Shown piece after piece: positions 1 to 12,876 of a stretch of 64,000 nt of DNA (its first letter is position 1; each line of letters starts with the position of its first letter). The stretch spans positions 372,001 to 436,000 of the forward strand of contig JAPEIS010000004.1 of the NCBI GenBank assembly GCA_029531795.1. Reading direction: 5' to 3'. The stretch is from Sclerotinia nivalis. Its lineage: Eukaryota > Ascomycota > Leotiomycetes > Helotiales > Sclerotiniaceae. Below the pieces are notes generated by a model. That model made no database searches and was not told where the DNA came from. It saw only the letters and a program-made list of their open reading frames with translations. A program made the translations under genes and the position numbers.

Positions 1-970
1 TTCTTATTACAAGTTTAATTGCGAGATTATTAATACAATAAAGCAAAAAATTACTACTCCTTTTCGAGCTTTAATTATTAGTAATTCGAATCCCTATACT
101 ATTAATAATATTGATAATTGACAAAAGAAATTCTCTATTTGAAATTAGAATCTTTGTAATATTAAGTATTATAACAAAAATTCTAGTAATGTATCTGTTG
201 TTGATGATGATGATTCTATAAACTTTGATATAATGAAATAGAAGGGATAATAGTAAAAAGATTAACAAAATAAAAAAAAGAAGTTTAATCCTATAGTTTC
301 TTGTAATTATTATAATAGAATCGATCATCTTCAAATTGATTGTTATATCATTTATGATATCAATGATAATCTTCTTTTTGGTAAACAAACTTCTGTTAAT
401 GCCTTTTCCAATTATAATATCGTTATCCTAATTAATCTAGTCCCTATTCAATATACTATTACTCCGGCTTTCCGAAATATCAATAGATTTAATAATAATT
501 GTAATGGATTTCGAAAAGGATATATTAATAATTAAATATAAGATCAACAATATCTGAATCAGATACAATAGTAAAGTTATATCGAACCAAAAAAGTTTAT
601 TTCTATATCTAATTCAATTAAGGAAAATCCCGAACAAAGAAAAAATTAATTTTTATAAAAAATTGTTCATAAAGGAATACTAAAAGCAAAAAAGTAAATC
701 GAAAAATGAATAAATATAAACCATTATAATTCAACTTTATAAATAACAAATCTTTATTTATTAAAATTATTATATTTCTTGTATATGAAAATTCTTTTAC
801 TATTATAAATTTCATTGATAATGAATACTCTAAAGAAACTTTTATTAATTGTTTTTTTATCTTCAAATATAATATTGAAATATAATTTTTATCTTTCTTT
901 TGTGAACTTCGATTTGCTAATGAAAAAATCGCCAACAGAATTATAGAATATTTTATAATAGAAATCATTA
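1..970 (+). pseudogene. Gypsy-A gag remnant and retropepsin
   Basis: Positions 1-600 match the gag segments of Gypsy-B and Gypsy-C by shared sequence, although few gag residues can be read with confidence. Around 740-960 the frame reads as a retropepsin. The active-site Asp (codon 817-819) lies in INFIDNEYSKETF, where the family would have Asp-Ser/Thr-Gly; the Gly position is now Glu, as expected from G-to-A change. The conserved downstream block (FCELRFANEKIA) corresponds to the usual Leu/Phe-x-Ala-Asp-Gly stretch and is also altered. Long open frames on the opposite strand (71-388 and 618-968) are antisense shadows of this gene. Confidence 0.75.
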
Positions 971-2225
971 TAAAGAATCATTATAAAAATTAATCTTTTT
1001 ATATTATCTAGCTTTCATCAAAGACATCATTAATCTTTGGTTTATTATAATTACAATACTATAATCCTATTATCAATTAAATAGAAATAAATTTAATATT
1101 CTCTTCAAACTATTATATTTCCAATTATTCGATATATTATAATACAAAACTAATTATTATATCAATAATCCCATCTTCGATTAAAAAACAAAAGGATCTA
1201 ACAAAAGTTATTCTATAATAGATTATCGATATTATCGAATCTTTAAATAAATTCATTATTGATTCTGATATAAAAGCTAAATATATAGATTATAAATATC
1301 ATTCTCTTTATATTAAGGATTGTCTAAAGGATAATATTGATTCTTTATTTATTCAAATATCTTTTACTTCTAAAAAAACTCTTTATAAAAAACCTTCTAT
1401 CGAAAAAATATTAAACAAAAGTTATATATTATAATCTGATAATTCTTTTATTGATCTCGAATTTCAATAAGATCTGATATTTGATATAAATCATTATCGA
1501 ATAAAGCATTACAAAGAATCAAATAATCAAATACAAATGATTTCCAATTATTTATATTCAAAATCGATTTTAAAGATTACAAATCGATATTGCTTTATTT
1601 ACAATCCAAAAAACCATTTGTCTTTGTTTTCTATTAAGGAACTTTTTATATTTATTTACAAAAATACAAATCCAAATATAAATGATATTTATTAATTACA
1701 AACTTCTAATTTTATTTCGTTTTGTTAACAAAATAATATTCGGATTATTCAATTGATATAAAATGAATTAGATATTATACAGAAAATTATTGAATAAGAT
1801 TATTTGTAACAAATTATATTATTCCTAATATTTATAGAAAAGGATTTTCGATCGATTTTATAAAGATAAAATAATATAGCAAAAATGCTTTCTAAAACTT
1901 CATTATAATTTTATAATTTTATATACAATTATTATAAATCATTCTATTTGCAAAAGATCTTTGAAACTAATATCAACAAATTTTTAATCGATAAACTTTC
2001 CCTCAATAATGATCAAATATAATAAAGGTTTCTTATATAATTACAAAATAAACTTTCCATTTTTCTTTTATATTATACAAAAAAAAACTACTGCTTCATT
2101 AAATCTGGGATCACAAAATTGAATTGATACTTAGTAAAAAGTCATTTTATTTCAAAAACTACTCTTTGTTATTAATAGAATTGATAATAATATATAAATA
2201 ACTCGATAATAATCTTTTCAAAAGG
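971..2225 (+). pseudogene. Gypsy-A linker between protease and reverse transcriptase
   Basis: This stretch aligns with 22860-24050 of Gypsy-B in reverse complement and is part of the same polyprotein. It is full of stops, and I see no further conserved motif. It is probably the non-conserved spacer between retropepsin and RT. Confidence 0.55.
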
Positions 2226-5200
2226 TTTATTCGGGAATCGAGATCGTAATACACCTTTCCTTTGTTGTTGACTGCCAAACCTGAAAGAGGGATCTGTATT
2301 TGTTAAGATTATCAAAGATTCAATAACATTACTATAAAAAATCGTTATCTATTGTGAGAAAGTTGGATTGCTAGGGCCACATACGTAGCTAGTTCATAGG
2401 CATTAGGTCACATGATCCTTCGTAGTTAAATATAAGGAGAAGGCTTTGCCTTCCCTTCTAGAATAATCAATCGTTTTCACTAGTCTTTTTGCATACCCAC
2501 TGTATACAACCCCCAACCCATTGTTATTCACATTAGTTCTACTATTCGAAGTTTATACAATGTAGTCTGATCAGTTCGTATCCTATTCCCCCTCGCAGCG
2601 TGCTATCGGGACGCACGTATCTCGACCTACCTCTTTCACACTATTATTTATTGTTTACAAAATATTAAATATTCTTTATAATACAAAAATTTACATCAAA
2701 CTTGATATCATTACAGTATTTAACAAATTGCGAATCGCCGAAAAAGATAAATGGAAAATTGTATTCATCATTCATTTTGGTTTTTTTGAATCTTTAGTTA
2801 TATCTTTTAGTTTTTGTAATATATCTATATTGTTCCAATATTATATTAATTATATACTTTTCGATGAATTGAATAAGTATTGTATTGTATATCTTGATAA
2901 TGTTTTAATCTATTTCGATAATCCTGTAAAGTATAAAAAGTATATCTATTAAATGATTTAAAAGCTAATGGATATTGGATTACAGATTGATATTAACAAA
3001 TACAAATTCGAAATTACAAAGACAAAGTATCTGGATTTTATCATTATAATTGAAAGTATCGAAATGGATTAAAAAAAGATTACAATTATTACATTTTGGG
3101 AATTGTCTTTATATATAAAAGATTTACAACGATTTCTTGATTTTGCTAATTTCTATTAATGTTTTATAAAAGATTTTTCAAAGATTTGTTGTTCTCTTAA
3201 TAATCTTTTACAGAAGAATATTATATAGGATTGGATTATAAATTATATAAAAGTTTTTGATATTTTAAAAAGGGCTTTTATAATAATACCAGTTTTGGTA
3301 TATTTCGATTACAAACGGAAAACTGTTTTGAAAACCGATACTTCCGATTGAGCTTCAAAAAAAGTCTTTTTGCAATATAATAATAATAATATCTTATATT
3401 CAATCGTTTATTTTTCATCTAAGTATACAATAACAAAATATAATTATAAGATTTACAATAAAGAATTACTTATTATTATCAAAACAATAAAAGAATGATA
3501 TTTGAAATTTTAGAGTTTACAAAAGGAATTCGAGATTCTTATTGATTACAAAAACTTCGAATATTTTATAATCATAAAGGCTTTCAATCAATAACAAATA
3601 TAATAATCCGAATTTTTATTTCAATATAATTTCTATATAATTTATCAATCGGAAAATAAAGTTATTCAATTAAATATACTAAATAGAAAATATAAAGATC
3701 GATTATATTACTTTAATCCAAACAATGAATATCTAAAAAATCGAAAATATATTATCCTTCTTTAGAATTGTTTTGATATCGATCTTTATAAAGATTTGAT
3801 TAAGTATATCAATTTGGCATTAATAAAAATAATAATATCATTTTATAATCAATCAATTGATATTCTAATCGATACAATATATACTAAATCCGATATTACA
3901 AATTAATTCATCTTTATTTTTAATAATCCATCGATGATTAAATAGCTAAAAAAGCATTATAAGATTTTTTTGAATTGTTATACAGGATTGTTCGATTCAA
4001 AATAATAGAATTTACTACCAGAATAAACTTTGGATTCTATCAAACGATAAACTCAAATTTCAAATTATCTATCGAACTTATTCTTTTAATTTTGTTGGCT
4101 ATTCTAATCAAACTAAAACGATCGATTTTGTTTTTTATACATATTGATAATTTAATATATATTTGGAAATTGCATTCTATATAAAAGTTTACGAATTTTA
4201 TATTCACATTAAGTTATCTAAATCGATATCTCCCGGATTTTTGAAACCATTATTTATCCCTTTTCGTATATAATTTGATATCTCAATCGATTATATTACA
4301 TTACTCCTAGATTACATTTGCTATAATTCTATTTATAAATATATCTTAATAATAATCTACAAATTAATCAAAATAAGATATTTTATTAATACACATATAC
4401 TAACAACAGAAAAACTAATCGATACTTTTATCAATTATATTTATATATTTCATAGGCTTCCAAATAATATCATTTCCGATCGAGAAATATAATTCGTATC
4501 AAGATTCTGATTACAATTCTCGGAATAGTTGGGAATTACCTTAAAATACTTTTCAACTTTTCATTTTCAAATAGATAATCAAATCAAACATATTAATTCG
4601 ATTCTAAAACAATATTTACAAACTTTTGTTAACTATCATTAAAACAATTGATTGAATTGATTACCCTTAACCAAATTTATATCCAACAATATAATTTCTG
4701 AGACAACTAATTGCTTGTTTTTCTTTACCAATTATAGTTTTAACTTACATTTAAACATTGAATCTAATAAACCTTATCCACCGAATATAACTTTAATACA
4801 AAAACAGAAATTCTTTAAAGGAAATCGAATTGCAAATCATATAAAATATATCTTAAAGCAACTTCGCATTTTTGTACAACAAACAATTGCTACTTATAAG
4901 AACTATACTAACCATTATCGTTTTAATTCACTTTATTATATAATCAATCAGAAAGTCTATATTAATACCAAAAATATAAAAATCTTATATAAAACAAAAA
5001 AGCTAAATGATAAATAAATCAACCCTTACAAGATTCTCAAGATTTATTCTTATACTTATCTTATTCAATTACCTAAAAATATTAAAATCTTTTTGTTTTT
5101 TATCATTCTCTTTTACTTCCAATTTATACTAATCCTTACTTTCCAATTCAAACAATAATTAATAAATCAGAATCTCTAATTATACAAAATAAAATTTTGA

Positions 5201-5480
5201 AACAAAACAACAATGAAAATAAACTTATTCAAAAATAAATATTCGAAAGAATTCTAGATAATCACAATAAAAATAACTATTATTATTTAATCAAATGAAA
5301 ACACTATATACCAATTTGATAATCAATTAATAATTTAAAGAATAACAAGAAAATTCTTATCAAATATCATCACCTTCACCCAAAAAAGCCAAAACCACCA
5401 ACTTGGATCCTAAAACACCCCAACACTACTATATTGAAACCAGAATTACAGAATTTGCAATCGAAATCATACAATACAAT
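2226..5480 (+). pseudogene. Gypsy-A pol: RT, RNase H, integrase, chromodomain
   Basis: RT begins near 2226 and resumes after the solo LTR with KIVFIIHFGFFESL. The catalytic box at 2890-2901 reads YLDN in place of YxDD. RNase H follows (LKTDTSD near 3340, then a YFSSKY block). The integrase core lies near 3950-4700 and retains ISDREIQF-like and FSTFHFQ stretches. The open segment 4715-5017 is the integrase C-terminal part. A chromodomain-like segment (FERILDNHNKNNYYYL) lies near 5240-5300, followed by a Lys/Pro-rich tail (HHLHPKKPKPPTW). Frames agree with the other family copies. Damage is stops and substitutions consistent with RIP. Confidence 0.88.
2353..2640 (+). repeat. solo LTR inserted in Gypsy-A RT (TSD CTAT)
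   Basis: A 288-bp segment starting TGTGAGAAAG and ending CTCTTTCACA interrupts the RT codons. Alignment with the Gypsy-B RT shows the reading frame joins exactly when this segment and one copy of CTAT (2349-2352 / 2641-2644) are removed. It is visibly richer in G and C than its host and shows little RIP. It holds a short inverted repeat (AAGGCTTTGCCTT). No second copy was seen in the window, so the parent family is unknown. The 4-bp duplication is shorter than the usual 5, so a different element type ending TG/CA is possible. Confidence 0.8.
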
Positions 5481-5734
5481 TACTATACCCACTCTACAAA
5501 AATCCATTCACATTAAGACTATTCGTTTCACTTAAAAGTATATTACATATTATTGCAATTGGAAATATAACATTTAAATTATCATATATTAAGGAATATA
5601 ACATTATTGAAGAATACCATACGTTTTTGTTCAAAAACCTAATTGAAGAAAAAAACCTGTTTTTTTTTTTCTTTTTTTCTCTTTCTTTTTTAACGCTCAT
5701 TTGAAGTCACATGGATTTCTTAAGAAAGAAATAT

Positions 5735-5897
5735 TATTACAAATTCATCTCTCTTCATCTATATATAATCATATATACCTTAAGTATATATGTATACACT
5801 CACTTCTATATAATCAGATCACCTCCTTGACCTTCTTCCTCTCCTCATAATACAACTATAGATCAACCCTACATATACCTTTTCCCTCGCCGTGATA
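5735..5897 (+). repeat. Gypsy-A 3' LTR
   Basis: A 163-bp LTR starting TATTACAAATTC (TGTTAC in less mutated copies) and ending CCGTGATA. It matches the LTRs at 19455-19615, 32879-33040 and 44806-44968. A purine-rich tract (AAGAAAGAAATAT) sits directly upstream, where plus-strand DNA synthesis is primed in LTR elements. Confidence 0.88.
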
Positions 5898-8107
5898 TAT
5901 ATATTGATTGCTTTAGAATATAATATTTAAAAAAAGAAGATTTCGATTAATAATCGAATAATTGAAATTCAAATAGATTAATCTAAACTCTAAATATTTC
6001 AATCTTTATAATACAAATTTTCTTTAATATTCTTTCAAGATTATAAATCTATAAATCTTTGATAAATTTATTAAAAATAGTATAAAATATAATAATCTTT
6101 TCGATAATTAGATTTCCTTTATAAATATTCTAATTAATTATTTCAATATTTTTACTTTTTTTGGAATATTATAATTGATTGATTAAAGAAAATTTTAAAT
6201 CATTTTTATATACATTACAAAGAACTTTGATAATATAATTAATAAATTTAAATTCTATATTCTTTATATCAATATATTCTATAAGATCGGGATTCGAATT
6301 ATTATTATGAATATCCTTTTGAATAATATCAATATCTTTATTTGTATAATATAATTACTCCTTAATAATACATTCAGTATTTCTGATTTCTTTAATAAAA
6401 AGATCAATCGATATTCATATATCTTTATTATTTGTTCTATTGTTATTATCTAAAGGATTAGATAAATTGAATAATTCTAAACTAAATTCTATATTCTCAT
6501 TATTATCTTTTAGATCTGTTTTTATTTTCGAATTCGGTTTATTTATAAATAATAAATCTAAAGTGTATTTAATAAATAAATCAAGAGTTTTCTGATCAGT
6601 GAAAATAAATAAATAAATAAAATCATTTCAATTATCTTTATATTGAATAATTATATTATTTGTTTCGATATAATCCTATATATCAAAAGCTTTTGTAAAT
6701 TGTTTAAGCTTTTTTATATTATAAATATCGATTATTTGATTAATAGAATTTATATAATAAATGAAATTTTTCTTAAATATAATATTTCGAATAACAATAA
6801 TTTTGTCGAATTTGGATATCCAAATACAATAAATTAGTATATTTGAGATATAACTTATCAAATATTTAATATATACTCGAAGATTGATCTTATATTATTT
6901 TCTATTAATTCTAATTTCTTTATTTTTATTTAAAGAATAAACTTTATAACTATATTTATAAATCTTATTTCAATTGAAATAAAATTTATTAGATATTTTC
7001 TTTATAAATAAAGATTTATCTTTACAAAGATAATTACAGAACTATATATCGAATATTTCATTTAGATATTTGAAGGATTTGATCTTCAAAGGATTTATAT
7101 TATATAAATAGATTATAATTTGTATTATTTTTATTTATAATTTATTTGATAAATATGATATAACTCGTATTGTGATTTATTTGATAATTATTTCTTATTC
7201 TGTATATTCTAATTCTTTATTAGATTTGTATATATAAGAAAAGGATAATTCAAATTTATTATTCAATTTATTTTTTGAAAAATATAATTTCTAGAATTCT
7301 AATAATAAATATATTGTAATTTTATTTAATCCCTATAATTATTAAATTATATTTATAATAAATCTAAATAAAAAAGCTTTATATAATGATAGAAACTTTA
7401 TTGTAAATTTTTCTATAAAAAAGATACAAAAAAATTTATTATTATATATATTTTTGATTACAAAAAATTACAATGTATTTATATACTTTCTATCAAAATC
7501 AAAAAGATTCTACTGGATTTTGTAGAATAATCGAAATGATTAACGATTATTTGATATACAAAAGATAATCTGTTTTGTATATATATACAAATACAATTTA
7601 TATATTCGATATAAATAATACCTTTTATTTTAATATTTTATATTACAAATATCAAATATTCAAATACTTTCTTTTTTAGATATTCTGAATATTTATATCA
7701 TAATTCATTCGAACCTTTTCTAAAAAAAGATAAATTATAAAATCGATAAAATACTTTATTAATTTTATAATTCATTATTGAATATATTAAAAGAAGATTG
7801 TTTATAAAAATAAATAATAGAATACTCGAATAAATAGAAAATGATTTATATTTTAAGAATACAAGATCTTCAATACAAATATATCTAATAATTATAATAT
7901 TATTTATAAAATCTTTTTTACAAAGAATATAATTATATTCAAAATACCAAATATTAGTTTTCAATAATCGAATTTCCAAAATGATTATAATATAGAAATT
8001 AAAGATAAATATTATATTATTCAAAGCGAAATTATTATCAGAATAGCTCTTTCTTTTGATAATACTTTTGATTATATAAATAATACAATTTAGAATTTGA
8101 AAGGATA
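5898..8107 (-). pseudogene. Copia-2a pre-integrase/integrase and RT spacer
   Basis: Read on the minus strand from 8107 downward, the protein matches Copia-2b. The segment ILYRYICIEDLVFLKYKS-like near 7840 and the pre-integrase region come first, then a decayed integrase core. Near 6690-6860 lies IWISKFDKIIVIRNIIF, matching IWISKFDKIIIIRNVIF of Copia-2b, a block that in copia elements lies between integrase and RT. There are many stops. Gypsy-A cuts the gene at 5898 before the RT. Confidence 0.72.
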
Positions 8108-9107
8108 CAGTTCTCATCACCCAACTATATACAAAAAAATTATTATTTTCAGAATTGAATAATTTTTATGTCAAAATGTAGCCTTATATCGGGGGAGTAT
8201 AGTGAACTAATTTTTTTCGAAAATATTTATTCAATCTTTTTTAATTTAAGAAATAAATTTTTTTCAAAATATTTTGAAACATAGATAGTCAAAAATCAAA
8301 AAATGATATTTCATATGATATACCCTTTTTTCGTATTATTATCACTACTCTCTTTTTTGTTATCGTTTATATATCTACGATTACAAACTCTTGTTGTCGT
8401 TATTTTGAAGCTATTCAGAAGATATGAATTATGTTTCTGAAAAGTATGATTCATAGGTTAATCTATAATATATAAATGAAATTGTAGGAAATAATCTCAA
8501 GATTCTATTCAAACTTTATTTCTATATTATATAAATATGAATTATATTTGAATTAAATTACTTTAATATTATAAATAACTCAAAATGAAGGGCTCAAACA
8601 ATCTTAAAGGATTGTGTGTAAATATTCAATCAGTATCTTTAGTTTTTAATGAATTCAAAGATCTTAGTAAAAAGGAGTAAAAGATTTTGTAATTGGGTTT
8701 CTAGATTTAGAGATGGATATAGAAAGGGATTGAATGTAAAGATAGTCGATGATATATATAGAGGTAGAAAAGGTATAGGAAGATCTTAGAGAAGATAATG
8801 AAGGAATTTGATAATTAAAAGTTAATTAGTTTATATAAAATAATACGAGATGCGAGATTTTACCTTTTTATGATAAGCCCAATAAGGATCAGATAAACCT
8901 GATAAGAGCTTAAACGTATAGACTTTTTTCTCAAAATATTTTGAAATATATATATTTCTGGTAAATTGTATTAAAAATAAACTATATGCAAATTCAAATT
9001 TATTTTTGCTTTAATGAACTCCTCTAGATCAGATCTATATTTCGGTGTAAAGTTTATAAAATTCTGAAAAAAATAAAAATTTGTATGTAGTTGGGTGATG
9101 AGAACTG
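8108..9107. mobile_element. 1.0-kb non-autonomous TIR element (TSD TA)
   Basis: Both ends carry the inverted sequence CAGTTCTCATCACCCAACTA (8108 forward; 9107 in reverse complement), and the similarity continues for about 45 bp. TA flanks it at 8106-8107 and 9108-9109. Removing it joins the Copia-2a protein cleanly (NDFVKANI to SFQILNC, compared with Copia-2b NDFVKIGI to TFQVLDC). No transposase motif was found inside, so it looks like a Tc1/mariner-class non-autonomous element. Confidence 0.85.
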
Positions 9108-9109
9108 TA

Positions 9110-10271
9110 TTATATTTGCTTTTACAAAATCATTAAAACTGAATAATATATATCGATAATTATCTAAAAAATAGATATCATTTATAATATATATAATATT
9201 ACAATTATTAAATAGAATACCATTAGAAAGATAGTGAATTTCTATGATAATAAAATAAATCTTTATTTGATTAATTCGAATATCAATAGTAATAATATTG
9301 AATAAATTTTCTAAAAGATTTATAATTAAATTCATTTATCCTTTTTTAATTCATTCAGAATATATATACTTCTAAGTTTCTGATTTTGTTCGATCTCTAA
9401 TTATTTGAAAATCAGATTCGGAATAATATTATTTAAATATTGGATCGATTTTATTAGTGAATACTAATTTTATAATTCGATAATTTCCTATTAGATAACG
9501 ATATCCAAAATCATTTTTCTATTCAGCTTTGATCTTACAAGGATAATCCTAGATTCTATTTATATTTTGTTTATTTTTAAAACTGAATTCTTTTTTATTC
9601 TTTTTAGATTTTTTATTATCTTAAATAGAATTAAAAATAAAATATATTCTTTTTTTGATTTTAAAAGTAATCGAATTCTGAAATATTAATTCCCCAAATA
9701 TATTATTGAATTGTTTAAGTGAAAGATTAAATATTCCAAAATGATTGTTCATTTCGATTTATATAATTATAATATTTATACAGATTGAAAACAATCTAAT
9801 CTCAATTATTTGTAGAAATATATTGATAACGATTTCATTTTGAATTTTAATGATCTTATATACAAAAACCTTAATATAGATTATAATCCAATCTTTATAT
9901 TATTTAATAGAATCGGTTCTATCAAATAATATTTATAAAGAATTATTATTTTAATAATAATTATTATTGATACAAACTTTTATTTGAATAATAAAATGAT
10001 TTTTGTAAAAAATAAAATTATAATATTTTTATTCAAAATAGAAAATTTTATATATTTAATTAATAAATGATTTAATTCATTTATAAATATTCTGAAAACC
10101 CCTATAATTCTATATATATTCCTACTAATAATATTTGTATTTTATTTGAAGAATATTAAATTCAATAACGATATTTTGAAAGATAATTAAAAGAGAAATA
10201 ATGAATCGAATTAAAATAGATCTTGATATATTATCATTAGAATCTTTTACATCAATATTATTATTTATATC
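9110..10271 (-). pseudogene. Copia-2a gag end and protease region
   Basis: The minus-strand frame at 9335-9108 (DIRINQIKIYFIIIEIHYLS and following) matches Copia-2b 39490-39680, the segment before the pre-integrase domain. Upstream, 9340-10271 is more decayed but aligns at DNA level with 38510-39480. Copia-1 inserted at 10271, and the gene continues at 18137. Confidence 0.65.
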
Positions 10272-10479
10272 TGTCGGGATCACAATCATATGATCATGAA
10301 CCGTAGTTAAATCATATGATTGTATTAGATTATGTAATCATAAGGGATTGTACGAATTCCTTCAATATGTATTTAAGGAGTTCGTTCTTTCAATATAGAA
10401 TAATGATAATCAAGAATCAAGTTTTATCAAATAGATTAAAGTATTTTACATTTTGAACTTTATTATTTCGATATCAATA
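10272..10479 (+). repeat. Copia-1 5' LTR
   Basis: 208 bp starting TGTCGGGATCACAATC and ending TATCAATA. It is the same length as the 3' LTR, and the differences are mainly C/T and G/A transitions. TSD ATATC precedes it. Confidence 0.92.
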
Positions 10480-12876
10480 TTAATTAGTGATATCACAAAT
10501 TAAGGGATTTGAATATCTTTAAGAAATATCGTTTTCCTGAAGAATCTTTTGAGAATTAGTTGAATCAATTTGAAGAGATATATATCAATCTCCAAACAAA
10601 TGGATATTGTTTCTATTTGAGTATCAAGAATACCGTTTTCTTGTTTTGTTAGGATATTGATATACTAATGAGTCAATTCTGAATACCGTTTTCAAAAGGA
10701 AACTCAAGGGAGTTTGATTGTTACTATAGTAGTTAGATTCCTGTATTTATTATGTATTTTGTATATGAATTGCAGACAAATATACTCTTTTTCTTTTGAA
10801 ATACATTCTTTCAAGAATCTACAATTCAGCAATCGATTTAAACAACATATTTTCCTATTCCGCTTCTTTATTCCTTCCAAAAACATACCATTTACAAACC
10901 CGAAAACAATAACAATATATCTGGAAAGATTTCCATTATGAATATATTAAACTCATTATCTAATGGTTATGATTATTCTATTATAAAAAAGAAATTCAGA
11001 AATTGGATTGCTATAAGAAAGGATGAATATGGAAATGCTGAAGTTATCAATTATTATATTATATTCAAATATCTTTAATATGATAAAGAACAGATTATCG
11101 ATTACGATTTTACGGAAATCTTATAGAACGATTTCGAAGGCTTCAAATTAGAGTATTTTAGTGTTATCGATAAAATAGAATTTCAAAAACTCAGGAAAGT
11201 TTTATATATTAATGAAATATTCGTACTAAAAGACAGTATAGAACTCAATCAAATATTTTATATTATTGTAAGGATAAGAGATTATATTTTATAGATAAAA
11301 TAACAAATCAAAGAATATTTTAAAGATAATAATATTTTATTATTTAAGTTTCGATTAGAAGAATGCTTATATTAAATCGCTACAAATTATAATCGAAATA
11401 TTGAAGAAGAATTATCTTTAAAAGTATCTCTACAAAAAGGAAAAGGAGGAGGAGATAATTCAAATAAATAATCCGATATCGATAATAGCAAAAAGAAAAT
11501 AAAAAAAAGAAGAATAAATAATAATTATCAATCATTTATCAATCTTTCAAGAATCTATAACGATAATGAGAAATACGAAGGGGATGATGATAATTTTGAT
11601 TATAAATTTTCAATCTTTTGGGAAATGATACAATAAGTAGAAGTTCCAAGAGAATTATTTTTCAAAGTATTCCTTATTATATTTAAAGGAAGTGTATTCG
11701 AATTCTTTTATATCAATTATACAAAACTATCAATTATTTTTGTTAAACAAAATTTCGAAGAAGATCAATATCATTGTTATATATTATATAAATAGAATAA
11801 TATAATTCTAAAAGGGATTCAAAAGAAGAACAAAGATAAACTCTTAAATAATTATTTGATATTAATGATTAAAGATCTACATCAATTACAATTAAAGTTT
11901 AAATCAGAGATACATTTAATAAAACATCTTTATATACAACTAATACAAATATATGAAGATATCCCAGCATATAGTATAGCATATATGGATACAAAAGAAG
12001 ATATATCAGGATTCATCAATCAATTAAAATAATCCATTAATATCTGGAAAAAGACCAACAAAAAAGATAAGGATTCAACATTCTTTACTGATCGAAAATA
12101 CCATCATAACCCTCGATACAATTCCCACTCCAACTCCCGAAACCATAATCTAAAGTGTTGGATTTGCAAAAAGAAAGGATATCGTTCTATTAAATACTCA
12201 AAAGAAGAATAAGAAAAATCCAAACAATAATATAAAACGAAATTTAGAAAAAACAGCAATCATACTTTCAAATAATGTTTCGATCAATAATTAATAAACT
12301 ATAAAAGGGAATTAATCAATAATGAAAACGAATCCGATAAAAAGATAAAAATCTTTTTCACAAATCTAAAACTCAACAATAATAATAAGAAGATCGATAA
12401 CAGTTTCTTTACTAATTCAGAATCTATCAATAAAAGGAAAACATTCAATTAATTAATCAATTAATACTTTCGTTATATAATAACTAAAGAAATTAAAATT
12501 GAATCATTCTATAAAGAATCAATTTATACTAATAAAGAGTTTTATAATATATATATCGATACAAGGACTGCAAGATTTTCAACAATAGAATTCGATCAAT
12601 ATCAAGTATAACAAAAAATATTCTATATCAAATACAATTCAAAAACAATTAGAATAATAAATATCAGATTTGGAAAAGGAATTGCAACTTCAATAAGATC
12701 ATTTCTTATTAGATTAATCAATATAATCAATTTGATCAATTCCGATAATAAAATCAAAATAAACGAAAAACCATTACCTCAAATTACAATATTTCTTCAA
12801 GAAATAGAAAAAGAAGAGTTTCTAAATCTATTTGATGAAATATTTGTTGAAAATGGAAATCCATCTTTTCGATATA
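10480..12876 (+). pseudogene. Copia-1 gag and protease
   Basis: A long plus-strand frame with scattered stops. Near 12157-12200 it reads LKCWICKKKGYRSIKYSKEE, a CCHC-like knuckle of fungal copia gag in which one Cys and the His have become Tyr. At 12551-12600 the retropepsin active site reads YIDTRTARFS, where the family has Asp-Thr-Gly; the Gly is now Arg. The frame runs on through NIRFGKGIATS to FDEIFVENGNPSFR at 12870, where MITE-1 interrupts it. The early gag part (10990-12060) is a coherent protein with no known catalytic motif. Confidence 0.85.

Larger units (their letters stand above)
1..5897 (+). mobile_element. Gypsy-A: 3' part of a chromodomain Ty3/gypsy retrotransposon
   Basis: Plus-strand LTR retrotransposon whose 5' LTR lies outside the window. 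Domain order is gag remnant, retropepsin, RT, RNase H, integrase, chromodomain, purine-rich tract, 3' LTR, which is the chromovirus order. It is the same family as Gypsy-B (19455-33040) and Gypsy-C (42736-44968). Full-length Gypsy-B is about 6.8 kb without its own insertion, so roughly 1 kb of Gypsy-A is missing on the left. The 3' flank (5898 onward) is Copia-2a, so Gypsy-A appears to have inserted into that copy. The element is non-functional: many in-frame stops, and the RT catalytic pair reads YLDN. Confidence 0.9.

Noticed and set aside
71..388. Hydrophobic minus-strand frame, with similar plus-strand frames at 31514-31897 and 43361-43783, resembling membrane proteins.
   Set aside because: All three are antisense to the gag of Gypsy-A, B and C. 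Low GC and RIP-type changes create long hydrophobic frames opposite to genes; there is no independent start or context.
618..968. Minus-strand open frame of 116 codons, with similar plus-strand frames at 24170-24424 and 42961-43158.
   Set aside because: It is the reverse strand of the retropepsin domain, which reads sensibly on the coding strand in all three copies.
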